From Xanthomonas sp. Leaf131 (GTDB taxonomy: Bacteria; Pseudomonadota; Gammaproteobacteria; Xanthomonadales; Xanthomonadaceae): DNA of 64,000 nucleotides. The notes below the pieces were generated by a model. That model made no database searches, had not been told where the DNA came from, and worked only from the letters and a program-made list of their open reading frames with translations. Position numbers and translations under genes: made by a program. Positions 26,575-34,744 of this stretch are shown here, in pieces (positions within the stretch are counted from its first letter, which is position 1; every line of letters starts with the position of its first letter). The stretch lies in NCBI RefSeq assembly GCF_001423495.1, contig NZ_LMOG01000022.1:156001-220000 (forward strand), in the 5' to 3' direction.

Positions 26575-26593
26575 ATATCTGGTTTTCAGATAT
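26575..26593. promoter_or_regulatory. Perfect inverted repeat ATATCTG/CAGATAT
   Basis: Seven-base arms flank GTTTT. It lies 37 bases after the pseudouridine synthase stop, 64 bases before the next gene. A second inverted repeat (GCGGAC/GTCCGC, 26620-26636) follows. The first could be an operator for the downstream gene or a weak terminator; nothing in the sequence decides. Confidence 0.4.
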
Positions 26594-26656
26594 CCGAAAG
26601 AGCGCGTTACGCTGACTTTGCGGACATCCCGTCCGCTAACGTCGAGGACGGACGCC

Positions 26657-26986
26657 ATGACCACTTCGAAAGCCCTTACGACTACCGCTCGGCGGCGTGT
26701 CACGCCAGCGGCCACGCTGCAGACGCAAGCAGAAAACTTCACCTTCGGCGTCACCCTGCAGCAGATCGACCAGTTCCACACGCTGCTGCGCACGATCACT
26801 GCGCAGAGCGACATGGTGGCGGTGTGCAGCGGTAAGCCGCTGGATGCCACCAGTCTGTCGGTTCTGGGCGAGAGCATCTTCAATGCCGCCCGCGCGGTAC
26901 GCGGCGTGGTCGACGAGATCTACGAGCAGCGGCTCGGTAGCGACGGTGTTGATCCGGTGTCGCACGCAATGCAGCGCCAGGCGTAA
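26657..26986 (+). CDS. Hypothetical small soluble protein
   Basis: A 109-aa protein of unknown function. The first ~25 residues are basic and Thr-rich; the rest (FTFGVTLQQIDQFHTLLRTI through AARAVRGVVDEIYEQRL) is helical and resembles the small DUF3077-like proteins of pseudomonads, though not firmly. No signal peptide or membrane segment is seen. The ATG follows a GAGGACGG ribosome-binding site, and two inverted repeats precede it. Confidence 0.6.
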   Translation: MTTSKALTTTARRRVTPAATLQTQAENFTFGVTLQQIDQFHTLLRTITAQSDMVAVCSGKPLDATSLSVLGESIFNAARAVRGVVDEIYEQRLGSDGVDPVSHAMQRQA

Positions 26987-27085
26987 GTCTTCCCCCGCGC
27001 CGCACCTACGATCGCGCCCACGCTCCTGCTGCATGTCCATGCTAGCGTTCCGCTGCCGAGAGCAGGCTGGCCGAAGGAGCGGGGC

Positions 27086-27793
27086 ATGCGAGTCGATCTG
27101 ATGCGCGAAGGTGTCGAGGTAGCGGGTAGCAAGCCGTTTGCCCGAGTGGCGTGGGCGTTGTTGTGGCTTGCGTTGGCGGCGTTCGCGGCCGAGTTTGTCC
27201 GCCACGTGTACCTGAAGTACGCCGCGTTCGATTCGCCGGCATACGCCATGTTCCTTACCCGGCGCGGCTGGCTGTGGTGCCACTTGGGTGGCGGCGCAAC
27301 CGGCATCGCCCTGGGCACGTTGCAGTTCGCCACGCAACGCTGGCGCAGGCATGCATGGGTGCACCGCTGGGTTGGGCGTGCGTATTTCGTTGGCATGTTG
27401 GTGGCGATGCTTGGCGCCACCGGGTTGATCGCCACCTCGCCTGCGCCGATGGCGATCCGCGTGGCCTTCGCAGCGACGGAAGCGGCGTGGCTGGTGGTGG
27501 CGTCCGTGGGCCTGGTGGCCATCCGTCGCGGGCAGGTTGGCCGGCACCGACGCTGGATGGTGCGGGCGTATCTGGTGACCTTGGCGCCGGTGGTGTTCCG
27601 TGTGGTGCTCTACGCAGCTGTCGGGGCCGGGGTGGCGCCATCGCCCGATACGATCGCGGCGCTGCTATGGGCCAGTTGGGCGGTGCCGTTGCTGATCCAC
27701 ATGGTGGGGAGCGTAATCGCCGATGCTGCGCACCGGGACGCGCGACTGTCCGCAGCCCCAGCGGGTGCCGGCGTCGGAATCGACGCTCGCTGA
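27086..27793 (+). CDS. DUF2306 family integral membrane protein
   Basis: A 235-aa protein with six or so hydrophobic segments, including ALLWLALAAFAAEFVRHVYL, LGGGATGIALGTLQF and FVGMLVAMLGATGLIA. The RRHAWVHRWVGRAYF and GQVGRHRRWMVRAYLVTLAPVVFR stretches with paired His and Arg residues are characteristic of DUF2306, whose conserved histidines suggest heme or redox involvement. The biochemical role is unknown. AAGGAG lies 7 bases before the ATG. Confidence 0.8.
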   Translation: MRVDLMREGVEVAGSKPFARVAWALLWLALAAFAAEFVRHVYLKYAAFDSPAYAMFLTRRGWLWCHLGGGATGIALGTLQFATQRWRRHAWVHRWVGRAYFVGMLVAMLGATGLIATSPAPMAIRVAFAATEAAWLVVASVGLVAIRRGQVGRHRRWMVRAYLVTLAPVVFRVVLYAAVGAGVAPSPDTIAALLWASWAVPLLIHMVGSVIADAAHRDARLSAAPAGAGVGIDAR

Positions 27794-27857
27794 GGCCTGA
27801 CACGCAGCGCAACCAGCTTGTGCAGCGCGCGTCGTGGACCAGGCGGCAACTGCCGCT

Positions 27858-28259
27858 CTACAGGCAGGTGCCCCCTCGACCGACTCTGAAGGAAACCAGC
27901 GTTCCCTGCGCATCGAACGTCAGCGAAATCATGGTGAACGTGGTTGCGCAGGGAAAATGCGGCCACCGCGTTCGCACGGGGGCGGCCATGAGCGTGGGAC
28001 CCATGCCCATGGCGGTGCGCAGCGCGTTGCGCTCCGCCCAGGCCAGTACCTGCGTTTGCGACATGCCGGGTGTCAGTTCCCGCTCGGCTTTGTTGCGCCA
28101 ATACGTCTGCTGCTGTTGCTCGGCCGGGCTTGCCGTGCAGCGGTAGCCGCCCAGTGCGACCAGCAGCAGGACGATGCCGATGCCCAGCCACACCCTGCGC
28201 CTGCGTCGCCTTGCGCGATCGCGCGGGCGCAGGGTGTGTGGTTGCAATGAGTCGCGCAT
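27858..28259 (-). CDS. Small membrane-anchored protein, BamE-like pattern
   Basis: A 133-aa protein. A very basic N-terminus (RPRDRARRRRRR) precedes a single membrane segment (VWLGIGIVLLLVALGGY), so the rest is predicted to be periplasmic. The pattern ELTPGMSQTQVLAWAERN ... ISLTFDAQGTLVSFRV resembles the BamE/SmpA fold (PGMS..QV then a beta hairpin), but the match is loose. It starts 19 bases after the upstream gene on the same strand, so the two may be co-transcribed. Function is unknown. Confidence 0.65.
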   Translation of the reverse strand: MRDSLQPHTLRPRDRARRRRRRVWLGIGIVLLLVALGGYRCTASPAEQQQQTYWRNKAERELTPGMSQTQVLAWAERNALRTAMGMGPTLMAAPVRTRWPHFPCATTFTMISLTFDAQGTLVSFRVGRGGTCL

Positions 28260-28278
28260 CGGTGACGTGTGCCTGCGC

Positions 28279-28734
28279 TTAGCGCACCTTGTACAACACC
28301 GCCGCGCCCGGCCTGGGCTCGAACATCGGCACGGTCTGCTGCTTGAGCGCGGTGCCCTTGGCGTCCCACACCAGCGTCTCGACCGGGTAGTCCTCGTTGC
28401 GGGTCATGTTGCCGATCTGCTGGACGATCACCGTCTTGGCGGCGGGCACTTCCGGGTTCCAGGCGAACACGCCCAGGCGGCCGTAGAACACCGCCGGCGC
28501 TGCGGCATCGAGGCGGCGGTCGGGGCACATGACCAGGCCGCGTTCCAGCATCACCCGCAGCGCGCCGACGGGCACGGCCTTGACGGTGGGCGAGGTGCGG
28601 TCGGTGCTGTGGCCGGGGCAGACATTGGCCGAGCGGGTGATCATGTCCTCGGCCACCTGGCGGTCGGGTTGGGCCAGGGCCGGCAGCGCGGCGGTGGACA
28701 GGGCAAGCACGGTGAGAGCGGATTTCCAGGGCAT
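28279..28734 (-). CDS. Secreted protein of unknown function
   Basis: A 151-aa protein beginning MPWKSALTVLALSTAALPAL, a signal peptide with a probable cleavage after ALA-Q. The mature part has two cysteines (SANVCPGHST and LVMCPDRRLD) that could form a disulphide in the periplasm. The start at 28734 is chosen because AGGAG lies 7 bases upstream; another ATG at 28749 would give a slightly longer product. No family is recognised. Confidence 0.7.
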   Translation of the reverse strand: MPWKSALTVLALSTAALPALAQPDRQVAEDMITRSANVCPGHSTDRTSPTVKAVPVGALRVMLERGLVMCPDRRLDAAAPAVFYGRLGVFAWNPEVPAAKTVIVQQIGNMTRNEDYPVETLVWDAKGTALKQQTVPMFEPRPGAAVLYKVR

Positions 28735-29042
28735 CTGACAACTCCTCATGAGGTGACACTCCAAATACTGCAGCCCCTGCAAGCGCGGGCTGCTGCCAGT
28801 GACGCGCCCGGATCCTAGCAATCCCTGCGTTAAGTGCTGCGAATGGTTGGCGCCGCTTTCGTGTGGATGCGTTCAAGCAGGCATCGGCCGCCGAAGCTGC
28901 CGCCGGGCCACTAACGTAGCCCACGCCGGCCGGCGCGGAATGTAATGGCCGCTGACGCCCAGATCCGCTGTCAGGAGACTCCCGATTGAGCGGCGAGGGT
29001 GGGGCAGATAGCGTGCGCGCTATCACACTGTTGAGCTGCCAC
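28735..29042. other. Divergent intergenic region
   Basis: The 308 bases lie between the minus-strand secreted-protein gene and the plus-strand antitoxin-like gene. They must hold promoters for both. No RNA gene, repeat or convincing operator was seen. A TTG at 28986 could extend the downstream gene by 19 codons. Confidence 0.4.
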
Positions 29043-29444
29043 ATGGAACGCGCCGACCTCATTGCCTCACTGCTCACCGGCATGCAGCGCGCCGAGGCCT
29101 TCCGTGCGCAGGGGGCCAGCTACAGCACCGCGCACAGCGAGCAGATGGATGGCGAATACGGCAAGGCCGCCGACGCCGAGTTGGTGCTGTCGCTGTTCGC
29201 CTTTACGCCTGAGCACCTCAAGCTGCTGGGCAGCGCCGGCATCGAAGCCCTGGGCGAGATCGTCTGCCACGCCTGGGCCTTGAACGGCGGCAACAACGAG
29301 GCGCTGATCGGTTGGTTCCGCAAGCCCTTGAACGCGCTGGACGGGCAGACGCCCGCCGCCCTGGTCCGCAGCGGCCACCTGCAGGTGCTGCTGCTGGTGC
29401 TCAGGCAGCAGCTGGAGTGGGAGATGCCCAAGCGGTCTGCCTGA
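29043..29444 (+). CDS. MbcA/ParS/Xre-type antitoxin-like protein, no toxin partner
   Basis: A 133-aa protein. The C-terminal part (ALNGGNNEALIGWFRKPLNAL then TPAALVRSGHLQVLLLVL) resembles the toxin-binding domain of MbcA/ParS/Xre antitoxins (DUF2384). Those normally precede a RES-domain toxin, but the next gene downstream is a convergent hydrolase. There is no clear helix-turn-helix in the N-terminal half. It may be an orphan antitoxin or a diverged regulator. ATG is preferred over an upstream TTG. Confidence 0.55.
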   Translation: MERADLIASLLTGMQRAEAFRAQGASYSTAHSEQMDGEYGKAADAELVLSLFAFTPEHLKLLGSAGIEALGEIVCHAWALNGGNNEALIGWFRKPLNALDGQTPAALVRSGHLQVLLLVLRQQLEWEMPKRSA

Positions 29445-29532
29445 GCCTCGGGAGTGTCGTCGCGCACCGCCCGCGGGTGGTGTGCGCACGGCGGGCGCGC
29501 CGATCGACAGCGCCGGCCGTGCGTGGGTGCGC

Positions 29533-31158
29533 TTACTGCTTCGGTCGCGCCACGGCGTACATCTCCCAGGCGATCTTCTTCATCAAGGCGCCGTTGTCGT
29601 CGCCTTCTTTGTACAGGTCGAAGTGGGTGCGGCCTTCCAGGTAGCGGAAGTCGCTCTTGGCGCCCAGGCCGTCCAGCACTGCCTGGAATTTATGCGCGGC
29701 CCCATCCAGGTAGAACGTGTCTGCGGTGCCGACGATCAGGTGGATCTTGCCGTCCAGATCCGGCTTGAGCGTGGGCCACTGCGCGGCCACGCGCGCGGCG
29801 ATGTCGTAGTGCGTGCGCCAATAGGCCACCACGGCCGGGTCGACGGTGCCGGTGTCGCGGTCGAACATCGGCAGCGGGCGGCCGTCGGGACCGCGCGGGG
29901 AGAACACCCAGTCGAACGAGGAGAACTGGCCGCCGTATGCGCCAAGCACGCGCTCGAGCTTGGCGAAGGTTTCCAGATCGGCCACCACCTTGCCCTGGTC
30001 GCGGATCAACGGGAACTGGCTGCCGTCGGCGCGCCGGTACACATTGGCATTGGGTGCGTACAGATCCGGGCCAGTGAAGTCGCGGAAGTCGCTCGAATCG
30101 GGCGAGGTGGACCAAGTACCGCCGAACAGCTTGGGGTAGCGCGTTTGCAGCCACAGCGTGGCCCAGCCACCGGACGAATGCCCGTTCAAGAACCGGCCCT
30201 TGGCCTTGCCGTCCATCTTGTATTGGCGTTCCAGCGCGGGGATCAGCTCCTCGGTCAGCGCGGTGCCCCAGGGGCCGTTGTTGACCGAGTCGGCGAACTC
30301 GTGGGTGCCGGTAGGCGTGGACTGGTCCAGGAACACCCAGATCATCGGCGGGGTCTGCTTGGTCGCCATCGCACTCCAGGCCGCCGCGATGCTGCCGGCA
30401 AACTGGTGATAGCCGCCGCCAAAGCCATGGGTGACATAGACGGTGGGATAGCGCGTGGCGGCGTTGGCGTCATAGCCGGGCGGGGTCAGCACGCGGGCGC
30501 GGATAGAGGTCGGCCGGCCCCAGAAGGCGCTCAGCGAGGGGCTCACCAGCGAGGCGTCGGCACTGTGCAGTTTCGCCTCGGGCACGGCATCGCGCACGGC
30601 CTGCGGTGCGCGCGGCGACACCTGCCAGGGGTCGTCCGAGACCGGCAACCGGGTGCCGAGTGTCAGCGCGGGCAACCGCTTGCCCTTGCCCAGCGTCACC
30701 GGCGTGACGACGCTCAGCAGGTCGCCGCCACCGCGGCCGCCATAGCCGTAGCTGTGGTCCGGATCCAGCACGGCCTGCAGCAGATACTCGCCGGCCGGCA
30801 GCGCGGAAAACCCGCTGGGGAAGGCGATGTTGTCCAGGTCGATCTGCACGCTGCCGCCAGGGCTGAGTGCGGTCACCTCCTGTGCCGCCACGGCCACCGC
30901 AGTGGGGCGGAACGGGCTGACATCCACCGCCTCCACCGTGCCGGTTTTGCCGTCCTTTGCGTCTTTGGCCGCGGCCTGGGCGTCCTTGGCCAGGGTGGCG
31001 AAGACCAGCAGGCGCCCGGACACGGGCCGATCGCTCGCCCCGGCCAGCGTGACGCGCAGCAGGCGATGGGCGGATGCTGGTTCGGCGGCGTGCGCGCAAC
31101 AGGCGCACAGCAGGCCAACGGCCAGACCCAGGCTGGGGACAAGACGATGCAGAGACAT
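29533..31158 (-). CDS. Secreted esterase-like alpha/beta hydrolase
   Basis: A 541-aa protein with a signal peptide (MSLHRLVPSLGLAVGLLC, cleavage near AHA-A). The C-terminal half is an alpha/beta hydrolase of the esterase-D/YieL/enterochelin-esterase group: nucleophile motif GHSSGG (Ser near residue 327), an Asp in GTADTFYLD (near 478) and a His in GRTHFDLY (near 511). The N-terminal ~200 residues form a beta-rich accessory domain. AAGGA precedes the chosen ATG by 6 bases. Its substrate is unknown; polysaccharide esters or siderophores are possibilities for this group. Confidence 0.8.
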   Translation of the reverse strand: MSLHRLVPSLGLAVGLLCACCAHAAEPASAHRLLRVTLAGASDRPVSGRLLVFATLAKDAQAAAKDAKDGKTGTVEAVDVSPFRPTAVAVAAQEVTALSPGGSVQIDLDNIAFPSGFSALPAGEYLLQAVLDPDHSYGYGGRGGGDLLSVVTPVTLGKGKRLPALTLGTRLPVSDDPWQVSPRAPQAVRDAVPEAKLHSADASLVSPSLSAFWGRPTSIRARVLTPPGYDANAATRYPTVYVTHGFGGGYHQFAGSIAAAWSAMATKQTPPMIWVFLDQSTPTGTHEFADSVNNGPWGTALTEELIPALERQYKMDGKAKGRFLNGHSSGGWATLWLQTRYPKLFGGTWSTSPDSSDFRDFTGPDLYAPNANVYRRADGSQFPLIRDQGKVVADLETFAKLERVLGAYGGQFSSFDWVFSPRGPDGRPLPMFDRDTGTVDPAVVAYWRTHYDIAARVAAQWPTLKPDLDGKIHLIVGTADTFYLDGAAHKFQAVLDGLGAKSDFRYLEGRTHFDLYKEGDDNGALMKKIAWEMYAVARPKQ

Positions 31159-31882
31159 GCAGATCCTTTGGAGCGCAGGTGGATGGAGTTGGCGCACACG
31201 GCCCTGTGCAGACTGTAGCCAGTTCCCGGCCGGGCGTGCGCCGCCATCGCGATGTCTGGTCACCGTATCCGATCTGCCTGCTCCAGGGCTCACATCATCA
31301 ACCGGACGCGACACCGACTCCGGCCGGCATCGCGAGCGGTAGCGTGAAGTTACGCCAGCCCCAAGTAACTAAAAACTAAAGCCAGCGTTAGTTTCAATTC
31401 GATAAGTGCTCGACAGGCAGCCAATCTAATGTCGGCTTTCGATTTCGCTTGTTCCCCGTGAGGCGCGCTTGCTGCGGCAGAGTGTGTTTGGTCCCGTGGT
31501 CGATGTGTTGTATGCGCTTGCGTTGTTGCGTTTTGCATAGTTCATGTGGTCGTGCGGTCTCGACTGATGTCTGATTCGAGCAACGGGCATCGCCGTGGTT
31601 GCGTCCGAAATTCAAACTGCATCACGCAACGAAGTCGCTGAGACAATTTGCCGGGTTTGCAAGGCGTTGGTCTTCAACGATGAACACACCAGCGGCGTGG
31701 CCAGCTGGGTGGCGTAGGTGTGGTGCTTCTACACAGACGCATGTCCTCATCGAACGCAATCGATCATCTGCCGCTTGGCGTTATGCACAGGTGCCGTTGC
31801 GAATCTCCATTCAAGGCGCAAGCGGCAGCCGCGCGAACAGCCGCTGCCGCAACCTTGCATCACACACCAAGGAATGATCGAA
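31159..31882. other. Long intergenic region (724 bases)
   Basis: It separates the divergent hydrolase and the next secreted-protein gene. I found no gene with coding-like composition, no tRNA and no strong hairpin. Composition is somewhat less G+C-rich around 31360-31620, with short frames on both strands that lack ribosome-binding sites. Promoters for both flanking genes are expected here. Confidence 0.4.
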
Positions 31883-32443
31883 ATGAAACGTAAAACCAGC
31901 TATCGCGGTGCGCTTGCGGTGTGCGGCCTCTCACTCATGATGAGCGCGTTTTGCATGGAAGCGGCCGTTGCCGCGCCCGTCGCCAAAACGGAAAGAGTCA
32001 CGCTGACGCAGGTCTTTGCCACGCTGCAGAACGGTCAGCAGGATCAGAACCCCGAAGACATCGCGGCGTGTCGCAAGCAGGTGTCGGCACCGAGTTCCAA
32101 GTATCTGGGAGTGGTGGTCACCTCCAAGTATTCCATCGACGTGCAGTCCAAGATCATGTCTGCTTCCTCGTCGCTGCCCTCTCCTGTGGCTACGCAGCCG
32201 CTGGTACTCACGGTGCCGCTGGCGCCGTTGGGCTTGTCTGGCGAGTATGGCTTCGGTGCGTTTCGACCGAGCGCGCTGCCCAATGCCTATGTGCTTTTCT
32301 CTGTCGACCTTGATTTCAAGAAACCGACGTCGTCTGTGCTCGTTCTCAACAGCGATAAAAACTACAACTGCCTGGTGACCAGCAATCCGGCGCCGTTCAA
32401 CGCAGCACTGAGTACGAAGCTGGGACAAGACCAAGGGGGCTAA
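31883..32443 (+). CDS. Secreted protein of unknown function
   Basis: A 186-aa protein starting MKRKTSYRGALAVCGLSLMM, a signal peptide with cleavage near VAA-APV. The mature part has two cysteines and is rich in Ser, Pro and beta-formers. No family is recognised. The ATG at 31883 has AAGGA 9 bases upstream; an ATG nine bases earlier is in frame but too close to that site. It is probably periplasmic or exported. Confidence 0.65.
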   Translation: MKRKTSYRGALAVCGLSLMMSAFCMEAAVAAPVAKTERVTLTQVFATLQNGQQDQNPEDIAACRKQVSAPSSKYLGVVVTSKYSIDVQSKIMSASSSLPSPVATQPLVLTVPLAPLGLSGEYGFGAFRPSALPNAYVLFSVDLDFKKPTSSVLVLNSDKNYNCLVTSNPAPFNAALSTKLGQDQGG

Positions 32444-32620
32444 TGGTTGCGACGGCCGAGTCGTCGTCGAACGAGCTGAGGACCTCTTCGGCTCGTTCGT
32501 CCGACGCCCTCAGAACTTTGCGCTAACGAAAGGCGCCGAAACGGCGGTCTTCGGCACGTGGTTTTGTGGAGAAGCAGCGGTATTGCCGGCCGACAGCTGT
32601 GGCAAACAGAAACCCACCAC

Positions 32621-33733
32621 TCACCGATACGGCCCAGGCCCGCGCCATACCGGCTCGCCCTGCTTGTAGACCTCCATCATGTTGATGACCTCGCGGGCAT
32701 CGCCGATGTCCTTGAGTTCCGGCGAGTCCGGCGGCAGCAGGCGGCATTTGCTGGAGCCGCGTTTGAGCGCGACTTCCAGCGGGCAGACCATGCGGTACTG
32801 GGTGCCTGGCAGGATGATGGCCACTTCCTTCATGCCCTGGTCGCGCCAGTTGCGCAGCTGGGTTTCGCTGCGCACTTCGTAATAGACCTGGTAGCCGCCC
32901 ACATCCATGCTGGGTTGGGCGTTGTTGCGGTCGCGGCGGCGGCCTTCGCTGATGGTTGGCGTGTTGGACATGCCGTCTTCGGCGGCATCGGCTTCTTCTT
33001 CGAGCATGCCCGGTGGGCGGCCGGTCCAGGTCTGGGGGCGGCGCTGCGGCGGCGATGAGGGTTCTGCCGGCGGTTGCGGCGGGGTGGGGCGCTGCACCGG
33101 TTGTGTCTGGCGCTGCTCGACCAGGCCGCCGCGGCGGGTGTTGCCTGCGGGCGGGATCGGGTTCTTGGCGGTCTTGACCAGGGTGGACTGCACCGGCGAG
33201 GCGGCTGGCGGTGGCTGCACGGGCGCGGGCGTTGGCGAGGGCGGGGTGGGCGTCGGGGACGGAACCGGCTGGTCAGGCGTGGAGGTGTCGCCGACGAAAT
33301 CCACCTTGGTGCGGCCACCGCTGGCCGAGCCCTGCGGCGGGGTCATGGTGGGGGTGGAGGCCGACAGCAGGATCAGCAGCATCAGCACGTGCAGCAGGGC
33401 GCTGACCAGTGAGGCGATCCACGGGTCCAGGCGTTCGCCTTTCGGCTCGGTGCGTGGCAGCCAGTCTTTGGCGTCGACTTGAACGTGCAGCAGCTGCAGC
33501 GCGTCGTCGCGCACGCGGTAGACCAGCACGTAGGGCGTTTGCTTGACTACCCATTCGCGGGTGCCGGCGATGCGGCCGGCGCGGCCGCGGCCGGGTTGCT
33601 CGGCCAGGGTGCGGGTGGCTTCCAGCACCTGCCGCGCCATCGCGGCGGCGGCGGTCGGGTTGAGCGCGTGGTAGTGATCCTGGGCGTATGCAAGCTGCTT
33701 TGCGGCCGGGACGGTCCAGTCACGCCGCAACAT
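32621..33733 (-). CDS. ParE toxin fused to a TonB-like membrane anchor and periplasmic domain
   Basis: A 370-aa chimera. Residues 1-95 are a ParE/RelE-type toxin (NPTAAAAMARQVLEA, GRAGRIAGTREWVV, YVLVYRVRDD, LLHVQVDAKDW). A single membrane segment spans about 104-124 and contains S111-A-L-L-H115, the SxxxH spacing that TonB uses to contact ExbB/ExbD. Residues 150-245 are proline-rich (PTPTPPSPTPAPVQPPP and more), again like TonB. Residues about 278-370 form a compact C-terminal domain (GYQVYYEVRSETQLRNW; one Cys pair, C317 and C330) of no recognised family. The topology would place ParE in the cytoplasm and the rest in the periplasm. The start overlaps the antitoxin gene by 14 bases. Free ParE toxins are ~100 aa, so this is a genuine fusion in one frame. 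Confidence 0.85.
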   Translation of the reverse strand: MLRRDWTVPAAKQLAYAQDHYHALNPTAAAAMARQVLEATRTLAEQPGRGRAGRIAGTREWVVKQTPYVLVYRVRDDALQLLHVQVDAKDWLPRTEPKGERLDPWIASLVSALLHVLMLLILLSASTPTMTPPQGSASGGRTKVDFVGDTSTPDQPVPSPTPTPPSPTPAPVQPPPAASPVQSTLVKTAKNPIPPAGNTRRGGLVEQRQTQPVQRPTPPQPPAEPSSPPQRRPQTWTGRPPGMLEEEADAAEDGMSNTPTISEGRRRDRNNAQPSMDVGGYQVYYEVRSETQLRNWRDQGMKEVAIILPGTQYRMVCPLEVALKRGSSKCRLLPPDSPELKDIGDAREVINMMEVYKQGEPVWRGPGPYR

Positions 33734-33926
33734 CAACGCCCCATTTGGCGAACAGTGCGGTGACCTGTGCCGGCGCGGTAAAGGCGCCCCGATCTGCGGC
33801 GGCAATGCCATCCAGCACGGCGGCCTCGAAGCTGGCGGTGTCCACGACGCGGACCACGTCGTCCCATCCTGCCGTCTCGGGCAGCGTGTCGATCAGCGTG
33901 TGGGCTTCTTGCTTGATGGCGGACAT
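33720..33926 (-). CDS. Antitoxin of the ParE-type fusion
   Basis: A 68-aa protein, MSAIKQEAHTLIDTLPETAG and on, of the small antitoxin type found next to ParE toxins (hydrophobic-acidic ETLP.DATWDD-like motif followed by an AAxxGxxxxxxxV segment and a short terminal helix). It lies immediately upstream of the toxin fusion with a 14-base overlap, the usual antitoxin-first arrangement. ATG at 33926 is chosen because the family begins with KQEA-like residues. It should bind and neutralise the cytoplasmic ParE domain. Confidence 0.75.
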   Translation of the reverse strand: MSAIKQEAHTLIDTLPETAGWDDVVRVVDTASFEAAVLDGIAAADRGAFTAPAQVTALFAKWGVDVAA

Positions 33927-34207
33927 GGCACTGCGGTGGGGGAGCTCTGCCGGCAAGTCTACCCGTGCGGCTCCGGTTCGCGTGTGGCAATGGCTGGCGC
34001 GCGGGGGCGGGGCGTTCACCGGCCGTGGCGGGAGCTGCGCCGCGCGTGCAGATCAGCGGTCTGTGGCGATCGTCGCGTGTGGCGGAGGCCGGTCGGGCAA
34101 CCAGACTGCCCCTGCAGAAAGTGACACTTGGCACCTTGTTCGTGCCGGCGGCTGGTTTCATTCTGCGGTGGTCACCTCACCTGCATCTCACCTGGAAAGG
34201 AATCGCC

Positions 34208-34714
34208 ATGCCCGCTGCTGCCATCGCACCGCTGACCCCGTATCTCTCGATGGCGGCCATCGCCTTTTTCTACTACCGGCGCATCCGTCGGAGCTTCGGC
34301 CGCCAGCAATGGAAGCCGGTGGGCACGGCGCTGCGTACCGTGGTGCTTGTTATTGCGGCGGCGGCGCTGGCGTATGCGGTCTATGGCTTGCCGCAGGTGC
34401 GGCCAGGGATCGCGGCGGGGACGCTGGTGGGCATCGGGCTGGGCGCGCTCTCGCTGCGCTATACCCATGCCGAATGGGTGGAAGGGCGCGGTTGGTACAC
34501 GCCCAATCCGTGGATCGGCGGCGGGCTGACGCTGGTGCTGCTCGGGCGGCTGGCCTGGCGCTGGGCCGATGGTGCGTTCAACGCGGGCGCGGCGGCGGCC
34601 GGGTCGCAGGCCAGCCCGTTGACCCTGGGAATTGCTGCGGCGCTGGTGCTGTATTCGCTGGTGCATGTTGGCGGGCTGTGGTGGCGCTTGCGGCAGCTTC
34701 GCTTGCAGGCATGA
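34208..34714 (+). CDS. Small integral membrane protein (CcdC/DUF1453-like)
   Basis: A 168-aa protein with about four membrane segments (LTPYLSMAAIAFFYY, TVVLVIAAAALAYAVYG, IAAGTLVGIGLGALSL, LGIAAALVLYSLVHVGGLWW). The Tyr-Tyr-Arg-Arg-Ile-Arg-Arg-Ser-Phe-Gly after the first segment recalls the CcdC/DUF1453 membrane family, which is suggestive only. AAAGGA precedes the ATG by 6 bases. It lies back to back with the toxin-antitoxin locus, but a link is not evident. Confidence 0.65.
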   Translation: MPAAAIAPLTPYLSMAAIAFFYYRRIRRSFGRQQWKPVGTALRTVVLVIAAAALAYAVYGLPQVRPGIAAGTLVGIGLGALSLRYTHAEWVEGRGWYTPNPWIGGGLTLVLLGRLAWRWADGAFNAGAAAAGSQASPLTLGIAAALVLYSLVHVGGLWWRLRQLRLQA

Positions 34715-34744
34715 CCGCTCGCGTGCGTTTGCTGCGCTAAGCGT

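Noticed and set aside
29445..29532. A GC-rich hairpin between the convergent antitoxin-like and hydrolase genes
   Set aside because: A short CACCGCC/GGTGGTG stem with a wobble is visible but has no T-run on either strand; too weak to call a terminator.
29482..31218. A 578-codon plus-strand frame opposite the hydrolase gene
   Set aside because: The minus strand has a signal peptide, ribosome-binding site and catalytic triad; the plus frame has none of these.
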